DNA from: Whitmania pigra
Lineage: Eukaryota > Annelida > Clitellata > Hirudinida > Haemopidae
DNA: 64,000 nucleotides
Assembly (NCBI GenBank): GCA_021613335.1
Contig: JAJTWR010000032.1
Location: 781,001-845,000 of the forward strand
Direction: 5' to 3'
Shown here: positions 12,661 to 26,265 of the stretch, piece after piece
How the letters are laid out: every line of letters begins with the position of its first letter
Numbering within the stretch: the stretch's first letter is position 1
Translations under genes and position numbers: made by a program
The notes under the pieces: model-generated
Database searches by the model: none
Told to the model about the DNA's origin: nothing
What the model saw: the letters and a program-made list of their open reading frames with translations, nothing else

Positions 12661-13499
12661 TTATTTGGATAGAAACTTTATCTGCCACATGCACGATTTA
12701 TCCAGTATGAAACTGACAGCAGTAGTTGAAGGCTCAAAAGACTCTCCATCAATCTGCGATGCTTCACTGGCAAGTTGGAGCCAACAAGGAGGATCTGTCC
12801 CTGTATCATAGGTCATGGCCTTACAATATCTGCTACCAAGGCAATATAACGTGCAGATAACTTGATGCTTGTACAATACATTCGACAACCCTTTAATTTT
12901 TTTGCCAGCAACCTTTTTCCAGCATATATCACCTGAATTTATTCATATTATTATTGGATTAAATTAAAATTAAGTTATGCAAAGTCAAGTTACTGGGACT
13001 TTTATGGATATTGAATTTTTACACGTAGATTAAATAAATAATCTAGATATATCATATATGTATCCAAAAATTCATAGGACAACTCAGACTTTGTTTGAGA
13101 AAAGTATAGAAATTTCTAGCAATTCTAGAGTATTTGAAATAACCATTGTAAAATTCGTCTCTCCTGAATTTGTAAGTTTTCAAATTGCTATTTTCATCTT
13201 TATAAACCGGCTTTATTTCTAATTCCATTTGAATGTAACATTTGTTGGTAGAGTTATCAAAGCCAGCCACATAACAATGTTGCAAATACACACATTGTGT
13301 CAAACAATCCTTCAACGAGTATACTCCGATTTCGATGAGTCTTTCATAACCTTCTTTTAGTTCAGTCCACGCAAAATCATCAGCTGTTTGTAATATATTT
13401 TATAATTTCTAAAAATTCAATTCTTATTACAAATTGAAACTTACCATGCAGCAAGCTAACTAAAATAAAACAACTTAAAAGTATAGTTAGACATTTCAT
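12661..13499 (-). CDS. DP6: secreted double PAN/apple-like protein, 3 exons
   Basis: Exons on the minus strand are 13499-13445, 13383-13144 and 12932-12661 (55, 240 and 272 nt), giving 188 aa. The signal peptide is MKCLTILLSCFILVSLLH. Module 1 contains KDCLTQCVYLQHC and FDNSTNKCYIQMELEIKP. Module 2 runs from DICWKKVAGKKIKG to ILDKSCM, and its six cysteines are all kept. It is the intact partner of DP4 in the duplicated block. All splice sites are canonical and in phase 1. Confidence 0.84.
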
Positions 13500-14324
13500 T
13501 GTTTTGCCAATGATACTGTTTATTTAAATTGGCAAAAAAAGAAAGGTTCAGAATGCACAATTACTTGCTTGTTGCCTTCGCTCCTTAAATACTTTTTCTC
13601 TCTTAGAAAAACTTGTATTTTTCAAAATAACTGTACAAGCAATCAATGCGCAACATATTGTGGTCTAAATGACATTAAATTAAAAGCTTTGATTAATTAT
13701 GTTATTGATGGTTTAAATAGGATTATTTTATAAGCTTTGATTAATTGTTCTATTGATTGATCTAGAAATAATTAATTTTTACTACGTTAAAATAAATTAT
13801 CATTATTATAATATCTGAGATTAAATAAATTAATTTATTATTAAAAATTAATTACATTTATGTTCTTGTCCGCTTGCAAGAAAATTTGTAGGGACAATAT
13901 AAATGGAAGATTTGATAGTTAATCGATTGATCTATTTGTTGTTTGACGTTTGTTGAAATGGTTAATGACTTCAAACTTGTTATCCGTTCATAATCAGCAA
14001 AATAATATAATTTAAAATAAATATGTAGGTTATGTAAATTTTAATCAGTTTTATTCATTGTTTTTGCGCATGTAACTTTTTAGAACTTTTGGACCTGCTT
14101 CTAAATTGGCTTTTTAATCATAAGTTATTCATATTTGTGGGCATTGCAATTAATTATAATCGATTGAAAGTTTAAATATGAAAAATTTATAAATATTAAG
14201 CTCTCATCAAAATTTGATTGATGATGAATGAAATCATAAAGTAAAAGATTGTCCAGTTTAAGTTCACCTCTTACGCAATCAACATGGCGGGGTCATGAAA
14301 TATTCATCAGCGTATCTTTCTGCC
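13500..14324. other. DP6 upstream region
   Basis: AT-rich sequence. Parts near 13900-14230 resemble the DP3 and DP5 upstream regions (for example GATAGTTAATCGATTGAT and the TTTTATTCATTG word), so it is an older copy of the same flank. No gene seen. Confidence 0.4.
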
Positions 14325-14441
14325 GTCAGGTTGGCCGAATGGAGATTGAGCTCCTGCGTATGATGGTAATAACAAGAGTCTTTATTTTTCGTGTTCACAT
14401 CCCAGCTTGCACTGCCGGGGTGAGCCCTCGGATATAAATGG
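14325..14441 (+). mobile_element. tRNA-derived SINE
   Basis: The head GTCAGGTTGGCCGAATGG resembles the A box of a tRNA of Leu/Ser type, and GTGTTCACATCCC lies where a B box is expected. The copy at 61155-61301 on the other strand shares the head, the CTGCATACGACGGTAATAAC-like middle and the final TATAAATGG. It does not fold into a full tRNA, so it is scored as a SINE, not a tRNA gene. Confidence 0.55.
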
Positions 14442-14654
14442 TGATCGATTAAGAAGTGCCTTCACATCCTTTGAATACAATGTACTCAAAGAATCACTTA
14501 AATACTAGATCACTTCCAAATTATTCAAAAGATGTTGGTGCGGTTTTATTTGTCAGACAGTAACCATGTAGATAATAAAACGAATCGAAGTATTTTCCCA
14601 ATTTTATAAAAATTCCTAAATAAATTAGAAAATTGTTTATGACAGCGAGAGTTT

Positions 14655-14976
14655 TAATATATTGAAAAAACCCGAGGGTCCGCAGATAAGCAAGTTAACT
14701 AATAAGTTTATTAGAGCAAGTATTCAGTTAACGGAACTGAATAACAGAAGTTAAGTGTTTAAGGAATGAGGTACTTAAGGATGCAAATGGATATTTGGGC
14801 TTCCAAGTTGTCTGGATTCTCACTGTTAATCAGGTGATTAGCGAGAATGCTTTCTACAGCATTACTAGAGATACCTCGTGCCCGAAAAAGATACCATATA
14901 TAATGAAATAAACCTTATTGTTTTAGCAATATAAACTTAGTTAATTTCCAAAAACTAAGTTTACAACATTATTTTA
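14655..14976 (+). repeat. Dispersed ~320-bp repeat, copy A
   Basis: One of four copies (24830, 27010 and inverted at 43992). It holds two short hairpins: ATTCAGTT-AACGG-AACTGAAT in the first half, and near the 3' end AAACTTAGTT paired with AACTAAGTTT. No coding frame and no clear terminal inverted repeats are visible, so the class is unknown; a Helitron-like or other non-autonomous element is possible. Confidence 0.7.
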
Positions 14977-15895
14977 ATCAGCTATTATAAGTTTACGCCT
15001 ATACCTGATACACTAAGAATTTAAAAATTTCCTTAACCCTTTTTATAAGTTTGATTAAGAAATTTCTTTGCAGGTTGCCCGAATGGGTTGCTTTCCGGGT
15101 TGCAAGCTGTCACAAGACCGGATGGACTACATGTAGAAATTGCGGTCTGAACTTTGCAAAAAATGTACGACTAGTCACTTTTAGGTTGATTATGACTTTT
15201 AATATTTTTTTTATTTTTCTGAGCAAATTTATTAATCATCAGAATGAAACAAAGCAAACAAACAAAAAATAGCAGGTGGATTAATAAAGAACTCATGGAT
15301 CAGCTTTAAGGAATTGCAAGCTTCCGCTGGCAAGACGACCGAGAAATATCAATTAATTGAAAGAACAATATTAAACCTGTCAATTATTATAAGCAACCCT
15401 TTGTTTTCTATTAGCTAAATAATCAATGAAACAATACTTGCAAAGAATAATTGAAGAAATTTCAAAATAATCTTTTTATAAAAATTTATTTAAATTATTT
15501 TCTAATTTACCCAACATACACTTTGTATTTGCTCGAAGTCCATATACCATTAAAATTGAAGAGGTTCCAGAGAACGAAAAATTATTTTTCAACTACGTCG
15601 CGTGATCAGTTTTGGTCAAATGTTTGAAATCATGAGATTATTTTGAGTCTGGCCCCTTTTCCGATAATATGCAGGCTTTTTAAGTTTGTTGGTCCTCAAT
15701 TCGAATGCAGGAGTATACGATATTGTTTAAGATGATTTGCTCTCACAAACCTGTGTTTTCTTATTTAAAACTTTTTAAAATTTGTAGATTCAAGTGAAAT
15801 ATGCGTATAAAAATTTTAAAAGTAACCCAGTTAATATTAAGAAGTCAAAAGCATAACTTGAAAAGCTTGTACAATTCTAAAATATTTTAACATAC
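14977..15895. other. No gene seen
   Basis: AT-rich. A short piece near 15072-15125 (GCAGGTTGCCCGAATGGG) hints at another SINE head but is too short to call. Nothing else is recognisable. Confidence 0.35.
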
Positions 15896-15997
15896 CATTG
15901 AAAAATTCGTCTCTCCTGAATAGGTCAGTTTTCATAGTGCTATTTTTACAAATCGGCTTTATTTCAAATTCCATTTGTATGTAATATTTGTTGGGTA
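15896..15997 (-). pseudogene. DP7: isolated exon-2 fragment of a double PAN gene
   Basis: The minus strand reads YYIQMEFEIKPICKNSTMKT and then FRRDEFFNG followed by a donor GTATGTT, the exact end of family exon 2. The first half of the exon, exon 1 and exon 3 are absent. It is a gene remnant. Confidence 0.75.
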
Positions 15998-17681
15998 ATT
16001 GATTTTGATGGATTCGCACTTTTTTTAGTTTAGTAAATTTATGTTTTCTAATGATTTTAATCACATTATTTCAATATTTATCTAAAAACTTGAAAATACC
16101 TTGGAGATACTTCGAAAAAGACCTGCTTCGAATCAAAACAAGCATTTTCGACGCAACCTATGGTGCATAGAACTGAAACAATTAATGACAACTAAGATAA
16201 TTTATTGTTGGTTATAAATTTTGCAGATAGGCAACATTAGGATTTTTCAATAAAACAATAGAATTGCTTATTCATTAAAATATGTTTATACATATATTTT
16301 TATGCAAAAGTGTGGATGTCCATAAAATAGGGGAGTACCAAAACTCCTTATGCGGACATGGAGGAGGGGTCAAAAATCGGCAAATTTTGCTGACGTCTTG
16401 CATGTCTTCGAACACCAAAAACATAACTTCTGTTGTTTCAGTAGTTTTCATATGACAGGAAATCCTTAGCAATTAAATTTAATGGCAATATATGTATTTA
16501 TAATATATTTTATACTTTATATATTTGTAATATTTAATAATAATAATTACAGTAATAGTGATAATTTTAATTCGAAGAATGTAAAAAAAAAACCGAAATT
16601 ATAATTTTACTCAAAAGGTAAATAGTTTTACGGAGTTAAATAGATTGAAATCGTTATTCTGACAAATTTAGAATGCGAGGACTTTGAAGATGTGCATCGC
16701 ATGGTTTTAATTTTAATAAATTAATTTAGTTTTAAATTTTATTTAAGTGTATAAAAAAAAATAAAGTTGATGTAACTACACGAAAGCAGAATTAAGTTAA
16801 AAATGCTGGCTTAAAAGCAAAAATTTCAATTTTCTGGAAATATAATTACATTACATTGCGTGGTCTAGAATGTTGGCTTCAAAAATGTTGCCTCAGTTAT
16901 GCGATGTTTTAATTACGATATTTTAAAAAATATCTAGACGAGGATGCCATAAAGATTTTAATAAGTTTGTTTGCTGGTTGAGAAATATAACTTATAAAAA
17001 GCTAATTTTTGATTATTTAAAATCACAACGTAACTGTTTCTTCTGAATGTAGCGTTAGGAGAATTCACTCATTAATAAAATACTAACTAAGCTAAATGAG
17101 CCCATTTTTATGATATCGGTATTAAAAATGTAAAAAAATTAATTCTACATAAACATTCTACATATAGCCTCAAATAAAATAAATGTATATGTAATAATTC
17201 AGACTTCAGGTCATTATTAAAAAAATTTCGAGATGATCGATTGCTATTATTTTTTTTAAATTGTTAATTAAAATTCATTCTTTTTTATCCGTTGTAATTT
17301 CAAGATGGTTACGCCAGGAAAATATTTGTAGCTCAGCTCAACACAATGATTACTAAACAAAAGTCCTTTGCATATCAAATTGTATATAATTTTAAATATG
17401 TTATTTAGATAATTTAAAATACTAAATTCAATTCTAATATTGAAACAGCATTAAAAATTGCAATCTGTGTTTGAAGAAAGAATGGAATGGAAAGCATAAT
17501 GTTTGCCTTTTAATTCTGAACGAGCTGCCAAAAGTAAATCAAATTTTCAGAGAAAACGAAATAAATAAACTTTAGCAATCAAAAAACCAAAACTTTTGTA
17601 ATCATCAAATTTTAATAGCATTTTATTATTAAAAAGGCAAAATGTCAAGAAATTAACACTTGATGAGACATTCATACGTCG
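15998..17681. other. Gap between DP7 and DP8
   Basis: Apart from a small MITE derivative at 16312-16396, this is AT-rich sequence without a recognisable gene, including any matching exon 1 for DP7. Confidence 0.4.
16312..16396. mobile_element. 85-bp deletion derivative of a MITE
   Basis: The left part GATGTCCATAAAATAGGGG and right part AGGAGGGGTCAAAAATCGGC match the two ends of the larger copy at 28739-29220, with its interior removed. It is an example of how this family shrinks. Confidence 0.5.
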
Positions 17682-18507
17682 TCATTTAGGAAGGAACTTT
17701 ATTTGGTTTAAGCAGGGTTTATCAAGAATGAAACTGGTAGACGTATCTGATTTCTCAAATGAGTCTTCATCAAAATGGGAAGATTCAACAGCAAGTTGGA
17801 GCCAACACGAAGGGCTTGTTGATGTGTCGTAAGTGACTGAGTTGCATGTTCTGCTTCCAATACAGTATGCCATGCAGTTAATTTGGGGGTCAAAAGGTAT
17901 ATTCGTCAATCCTTTAATTTTTTTCCCTGGAAACTTTTTCCAACATATGTCTCCTAAAAGTAATTATTACTAATTAGTAATTAAAAAAATTAAAAAAATT
18001 AATAGAAAGATTTAAAATAATCTTAAACTTGGCCTTGTTTAGCTAAGTGCTGAGTTTAGTATTTTATATTTTGTTTTAACTCACCTTTAAGATATTCATC
18101 TCTTTTGAACTCGTAAGTTTTCAAAGTGCTATTTTCATTTTTAGGCAATGGCTTTATTTCTAATTCCATTTGAACAAAGCATTGATTGGTGATATCATCA
18201 AAACTGGCCACATAGCAGTATTCCAAATATAGACATTGACGTAGGCAATCTTTTAGTACGTATACCCCCATCTCGACAAGACCCTGATATCCGTGATCAA
18301 CTTCGCTCCACACAAAGTCGCCTGATTGAGGATGGTTTATGTAGTTCAGTATATTTACATTTTCCGTTTATTGCTGTGTATTTGTTATTTAACTAACTAG
18401 GCTTATCAGTTTGATAAATTTATTTAATGAGTTTTGCATAAGTATTTCTTACCTTTCGCCATGCTGACAATGGCAAAGCAACTCAGAATTACTGCATATG
18501 CTTTCAT
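17682..18507 (-). CDS. DP8: secreted double PAN/apple-like protein, 3 exons
   Basis: Exons on the minus strand are 18507-18453, 18321-18085 and 17953-17682 (55, 237 and 272 nt), giving 187 aa. The signal peptide is MKAYAVILSCFAIVSMAK. Module 1: DFVWSEVDHGYQGL, then KDCLRQCLYLEYC and FDDITNQCFVQMELE. Module 2: DICWKKFPGKKIKG, CMAYCIGSRTCNSVTYDT, SCWLQLA and ILDKPCLNQIKFLPK. All family cysteines are present. It is close to the family consensus and a good reference copy. Confidence 0.86.
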
Positions 18508-19060
18508 ACTTCTATAAAAAAATAAATATACTTTATAAACTATTTAGACGTTTTATTAAATTTATCAAAAACAATTGTTGCCCCAAGGCAATAATGCACC
18601 GTTAGATAAATGATTAGTTAAATACTAACAAGTTGTCCGCTTCAAACATGTACATTCCTTGCAACGGGATCGTATTTATCACCAGAAGAACAGGTGATCA
18701 AAGGTAATCAATCATTCATTTAATCGGTACGAGAGATTTTAAAACGTCGTCTAAATGTATGTCATCTGCTGATTATCATGTATTTTTGTCAGTCAACAAA
18801 ATAAATAGGTTCATTTGTTTAATATGACAGTTACATTTATTTAAATTACTTTGAATTTTCGTGAAATGAAATGAATTTATTTGATTATAACATACTTTTT
18901 GGTATTTTGACCTTAATGTTTAAGGTTATAGCTAGCAAGTTTATTGTAGGTTTTCTTCCAATAAGCGGCCTAATGACAACAGTCTTAATGTGCAGAGTTC
19001 GAAACCCAGTCTGAACAGATATGTAAATGGTTAGGAAATAAAAATCGTCTCTGATAATGT
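18508..19060. other. DP8 upstream region
   Basis: Contains the shared TGATAAATAC element at 18672-18681. Otherwise AT-rich with no gene. Confidence 0.4.
18672..18681 (-). promoter_or_regulatory. Shared TATA-like element upstream of DP8
   Basis: TGATAAATAC on the minus strand, about 165 bp before the DP8 ATG. Confidence 0.45.
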
Positions 19061-19063
19061 TGT

Positions 19064-19322
<259 letters not shown>

Positions 19323-20141
19323 ATGATAATGTACGACTTTAAAGAATGCTATAAAAATAATGAACCTTTAAAGAATGCACACGTATTTTTTTAATGCATG
19401 GTCTGATTGCTAAAACCATTTTCGCCATTTTGGCACCAAAAGATTAAAATGTCATTGCGGGAGCATCGTCCCAGCCATGCTTTAATACGTTAATGAATAA
19501 TAATACGTTTTAAGTTTATGGTCAATTGTGATCGCTTAATTGTTTTGAAATTGGTATATTAACTGAAAAAATTTACTCAATAACAAACTTTTATTTGATT
19601 ATTATTTTCGTTGTTTTACTTGAAAATTTGGAAAACATTTTGAAAGGTTAACGACAAGCTCTATTAAATTGTTAAACAAAAATAATTTAATTTTTTTTAG
19701 TTTGAAAATATTTGAAGAAACTTGACAATGTAATGTAATTTTTTAAATTACTTTAAAAACATTTTTATGGTTCAATTTATTTGGACACCAATTTAGGTAG
19801 TTCATGTAGATTATCATTCAATGGAATTTGTTTGTTGTAGCTTAAGCAATTCTGAAAAAGTTCTGAAAAGCTACCAATTATATTCCGGCACTTTAATATT
19901 TTTTTATTTCAAATATCACCATGTTTTAATTAACAAATTATTTATCTCCTTGTTTAAAAATATAATATAATTTTTATTGATTGAATTTAATGAAGTTAGC
20001 AATTATTTTCCGGTCAGCTCCAAGTGAACCTTTAAAAATGAACGAAAATTCAATAAGCAAAGAGAATATTTTTATTTTATTGCATTTAACAATAGGGTCA
20101 ATATAAATATAAAGTTTCAATAAAATTCAATCCATACGTAA
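19323..20141. other. Region downstream of DP9
   Basis: AT-rich, no gene or element recognised. Confidence 0.35.
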
Positions 20142-21488
<1,347 letters not shown>

Positions 21489-22765
21489 CTTATCTGCAAA
21501 GAAAACAGATTTCGTCAAGATTCAAGTTTGACTTTGGATTAAGTACCGTCTCAAATTAAGAAACAAAAAGACAGCTACTTTGTTTATAACAAGTTCATGA
21601 AACGTTAATTTAACTTGAATTACTCTGACGTTGCTGAATTAAGTTTTTTTTAACAATTAAACTACTTCATTATATTAAGTTATATTTATTTATTTGATTA
21701 CAGCCCGTTGCATACATGAAACATTAAGTTATAGTAACTACTCTATTAGTTGAATTATTTAAAATGTGCATACCAACAGTGCGGGGTATTTAGACACGAG
21801 AGTTTCAACTATAAGCGAAGGTATATTTATTGTGAGAACTTAGCAGATAATCAATATTCAACAATATGGTGCAACGAGAATATTTTAACATTTGTCATAC
21901 GTTCATGATTTTAATTATATTTATAATCCCTTTAAGCATCATGGGATCATCCAAAGGATTCATTTGATTAATCTTTTTATTTATTATTTTTACAGTTTAA
22001 TCGCTTTTTTATGGATAACTTGATAATCAATTATCTTTCAAAGACTTTAGGAGCCTAGCAAAGATGAATTGAACGTCAACAAAGATCGATGATAGACTCA
22101 TTGAGGATGTTAAAAGGCTCTTGATAAATATGCTGAAACAAAAGTCAAATTAATCAAGATAATAATATACTAACTAAATTATAAAGCTCAGTCCGGAAAA
22201 GCAAAATAAAATAATCTGGAAAAATTAAGTTTATAATATGGAAGAATTTAAGTTCCACTGTTTCGACCTTTAAATAGATGTCGACAGTTTGATGAGTTTT
22301 TTTCTTTAATTTATTTTTTTTTAAATTTTAAATTTCGTTTTATTTTTTATTAATAATTTTATTCAATTGCGTATTAAAGAATTTAATTTTGAATTAAGTA
22401 TTTAATAATATATAATTTTATTTTCATTATTTTCGCAGAGATTTGTTTGAATTATCAAAAGTTATTGATTATAAATTAATAATATTTTCATTTGCTTTTA
22501 TATTTTATGATGCTCATTGTAATAATACTACATTTTTTGCATCAGTTTTGTATTTGAATTGCTTATTTCGAGATTATTTCGTGATTTTTCAAAGTTTATA
22601 AATAAACTAACATAAACATGTAATGTAATATTTAGGTATATGTTATAAAAATGTCAATGATAACACTTGGACTTTAGAATATATCAATGCGAAAAAGAAA
22701 TATAGAATAAAATCACTTCTAACAACAGTTACGAACGCTTAAAAAGTTTATTAATTTCAAATCAC
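21489..22765. other. Gap between DP9 and DP10
   Basis: AT-rich. It was checked for an exon 3 belonging to DP10 and none was found. Nothing else is recognised. Confidence 0.45.
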
Positions 22766-23108
22766 CATTGACAAATTTCTTTCTCTTGAACTCGTAGGTT
22801 TTTAAGGTACTTTTGCCATCCTTAGGCACTTAATTTCCAATTACTTATAACATTTGTTGGTGGAGTTATCATAACTCACTACATTGCAATGTTCCAGGTA
22901 CAAACATTCTTGCAGACACATTTTCAAATCATACGATCCTATATTGATGAAGCCTTCATATCCATCTTTGGTTTCAAACCAGACAGTCACCTATTTATCA
23001 TACATATCAGTTTACTATTACCATTTCAAGTTTTACATTTTATCAAGACTTACTCTTCCCCAAACCGAGAGATGTAACGCTAATCAGAATTAGAAAGTGG
23101 AATGTCAT
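22766..23108 (-). pseudogene. DP10 pseudogene: exons 1 and 2 only
   Basis: Exon 1 (23108-23054) encodes the signal peptide MTFHFLILISVTSLGLGK and keeps its donor. Exon 2 (22990-22766) has lost bases near its start (before WFETKDGYEG) and in the IQM region, where a TAA follows NKCYK. The rest reads like DP1 (CLQECLYLEHCNVVSYD). Exon 3 is absent. The upstream TATA-like word is kept with one change (23260-23269). Confidence 0.8.
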
Positions 23109-24478
23109 ATTTTTTGTTTTTAGAATTACATTGAAATTGCAAACTAATTTTTGGACAAATACAGCTAGATAGTAAACAGTTATCAGAAAGTCTGTGTAAA
23201 ATTCTATCTGGAACGTTTAACTCTCTTTAAAACAGATGCTACTTGCTGAAAATATGATTGCATTTATCACCAGAAAAAGACATTTAATCGATAAGCCATT
23301 CCGATAGAGCTTGATTTATGAAAGATTGACATATAGATAAATAATAAGTCTAATTCATCAACTTCTTAACTACAGCTGCTTAACCACATCAAACTCAATC
23401 AATCAATAATAACCACATTTAATTGTTCCGTTAATTATTAATATTTAATTATTAATTATGTTAATAAATTTAATAATTTGACTCATTTTATCATACAAAT
23501 GAAATTAAACACAGCTGCGTAATCACGTCAAACGTAATTCAGTATTAATCACTTTTAATTGTTCCGTTAGTTAACATAATTATTAATAATGTTAATAAAT
23601 TTAATAATTTGACTAATTTTAGCATACAAATGAATCATTCAGATTTATGAGTTCTTTAATGTGCCTATGGGTAGGTTGATCAAAATGTTTTTGGGTCATT
23701 TAAATGGTCGTCATTTTGTGTTTGAAATTTAATTAAATAAATAAATAAATTATATAACTGCTAATTGAATTATATTATATTTGCTTAAATGTTTCAGTGG
23801 CGCGCAGCCAATTCTCCAAGCAGAAGATCATTAATTCTGAGATGAGAGTACCGGTCTCCCATCATATTTTAATTTCTTTAAACTCAATTGTGTTTTATTT
23901 CTTAAAACTACGGACATCATCACAAATAACTTGAAGCCAGTGATGCAGCGATGCGGACCGCACCGGGTGACACCACTTTAAGTGATGACATCAACATTTT
24001 AGCCTTTACGTTTTTGATATATATCTCTTTTTTTGCTTGTCAGCTTGGATTCCTGGCTTCTTCAACACGAATTAACTTCATTAAGCTGAATTTTGACGTT
24101 TTCCTGTGCTCTTTAATTTTATGTTTTATGTTTATGCTTTAAGACAGTTTCATTGTTTAATTCCAAAACATTCTAAACAAATACAAATCGCATTAGATGA
24201 AGGTTTGTTCTGTAATACTATTGACATCAGCGCAAAAGATGGTGAAACATTATGTTCATTCTTTAGAAATGTGTTCTTGTATTCACAAATTACAAAAATG
24301 ATTGACATTTTCATTCTAGGACGCTTCTTTGTTTAAAACGTATTTACCAAATTACCAGGGAGACAGAGAACATAACAAAATTATAATAATTCCTTGTTTT
24401 GTCATTAAAAAAAGATATTCTCCAGTTTCAGTGTTTAAAAGGAATAAGAATATTGAGCATGTGATCATCAATGCAAAT
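23109..24478. other. Gap between DP10 and PC1
   Basis: Duplicated AT-rich words (near 23400 and 23520) suggest a small local tandem duplication. At 23796 the word CAGTGGCGCGCAGCCA resembles a hAT terminal repeat and at 23937 CAGTGATGCAGCGATGCGG another, so degraded hAT-like ends may lie here, but no transposase frame is recognisable. The last 160 bp match the PC2 upstream region (GACATTTTCATTC and following). Confidence 0.35.
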
Positions 24479-25932
24479 ATGTCTGCTTGGCTGTATTCGT
24501 TATTCTTATTTATGATGCTTTCCCATATATCATTCCAATATTCCTTCCAACTTCAGAGAGGAACATATTCAAACATTAATTTGTGCAAAATTGGTACTCC
24601 TACCTTTGCGAGATCAGTTAGATCTGCCATCGAATGCTTTGGGATCTGCCAAACACTACTGAGAATGAATTGCAAGAATTTCAAACATGAGAAACAAATG
24701 AACCTCTGTTCAATTTACAATGATGTCTTACGTCATGATTACAGTGAATATAGCAATAAGAGTTGCTTTGGATACCAAGTAATTCCAGGTTAGTATACTC
24801 ATGTTATCACTTGATAAAAATTACGTAATATAATACTGAAATAAACCTGGGATCCGCGAACCAGTAAGTTTAGAGTAAGTTTATTAAGCAAGTATTCAGT
24901 TAACGGAACTGTATATGCGAAGGTAAGTGCGTCAAGGATTTGAAGTACTTAGAAGCCCAAATATCCATTTGCATCTTCTAAGTTGTTTGGGTTCTTGCTG
25001 AATGTCAGGTGATTAGCGAGAATACTTTCTACAGCAATAATAGCGATACCATGTGCACGGAAAAGATACCAAATGTAATTAAATATAAATATATAATATA
25101 AAATATAAAAATATAAATTTAATTACACTAGCAATATAAACTTAATTAATTTCAAAAACTAAGTTTACAACGGATGATGATGATGATGATGAAGTTAAAA
25201 TATTATTTTACAAAATTAATTTTATATTCAAACAGATTGTCCTGCAGGTTTCAAATATTTAGTTGAAAACAATAAATGTGCCAAAATGCAAATTGGCTAT
25301 TGGAATTGGTCTGAGGCCAGGACTGAATGCAACAAATTGCATCCACTGTCTCATCTTGTTATTTTGAATGATGAAAAAGATTCATTATTATTTTCTTTGT
25401 TCTGTCAAACTGAAAGTAAACCAGCATTTTATTTTACATAAAAATAATTAATGATCTTTGAATTTTCTATTAAGTAATAAGATAATTAACTGCACCTCCA
25501 AATATTGTTTTTTCGCTTAATGTACATTTTATATATTGACTTTTATGAACTAAAAAAAACCAATAAATAATAAATAATATGACTGGCACATTTTTCCAAA
25601 ATATTATAAATTTGAACGTTTTAAAGATTTGGTTGTATTCATGTTAAACAGATACGGTGGCTTCCACATGCCAAAATCCAGGTATATATTGGCTTCATTC
25701 ATTCTGGACCGCTGGTATCAGCCCCTATGAGTTGGACATACGTCAACCATTTCAATGGCAACCTTTTCCAAATGTTACAATAATGCTAAAACCTACCACA
25801 CCTTGGAATCCAGGTCAACCTAATGAAATAAACAAAGAATATAACTGCATGATTGGATATTACGATAGAGGAATGGACGATAACCTGTGTTCTTATAATT
25901 TGTGTGCACTTTGCGAAATTGATGTGCCCTAA
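24479..25932 (+). CDS. PC1: secreted PAN plus C-type lectin-like protein, 3 exons
   Basis: Exons are 24479-24788, 25236-25415 and 25652-25932 (310, 180 and 281 nt), giving 256 aa. Exon 1 has a signal peptide (hydrophobic from SLFLFMMLSHISF) and a six-cysteine PAN-like module from INLCKIG through IECFGIC to SNKSCFGYQ. Exon 2 opens the lectin fold: DCPAGFKYLVENNKC, the WNWSEARTEC helix and LVIL. Exon 3 supplies FWTAGISPY, PWNPGQPN and the closing DDNLCSYNLCALCEI. QPN stands where classical C-type lectins have EPN, and a WND motif is not obvious, so sugar binding may be altered or lost. The start was chosen because MSA is shared with PC2 and a signal peptide follows. Introns are phase 1. Intron 1 carries dispersed repeat copy B. 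Confidence 0.84.
24830..25173 (+). repeat. Dispersed ~320-bp repeat, copy B with inverted core
   Basis: Matches copies A and C over most of its length, but the 37 bp at 24947-24983 lie in the opposite orientation to the other copies. The inverted part is bounded by ACTTAGAAG and its complement CTTCTAAGT. Located in PC1 intron 1. Confidence 0.7.
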
Positions 25933-26265
25933 ATAAAGTATGATAAAATTAAAGCAACAAAATAATAAGATCTGGATTGCCTAACATTAGTTTATTAATT
26001 TATTATGAATCTACTGCGTGCACACAATTTCTCACAATTTTCTGATAATTCGTTATATACAAGTTCAATATTACTCAATTTCCAATATACAAAGTAGCAT
26101 TTTTTTAAAATCCACAGTGACAATCCTTACTTATGACCAATAAAAGATGAAATGTGTTACGCGTATATAAGTAATTATATTATATGTTAGCTTTGGTCAC
26201 CTGTTGACGAATTTTATGAATGGATTATCGTTACTTTTCTTGGACTTATTATATGACCTTAAATT
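25933..26265. other. PC1 downstream region
   Basis: The word AATAAA just after the stop (25933-25938) could be part of a polyadenylation signal. No other feature. Confidence 0.4.

Noticed and set aside
12626..12811. Plus-strand frame over DP6 exon 3
   Set aside because: Shadow of the minus-strand coding exon.
14325..14441. Possible tRNA gene
   Set aside because: A-box and B-box-like words are present but no closed acceptor or anticodon stem can be drawn, and related copies exist, so it is scored as a SINE.
15072..15125. SINE-like head GCAGGTTGCCCGAATGGG
   Set aside because: Too short and without a matching body.
23951..24336. Two plus-strand frames upstream of PC1
   Set aside because: No recognisable domain or splice support; composition is that of the AT-rich flank.
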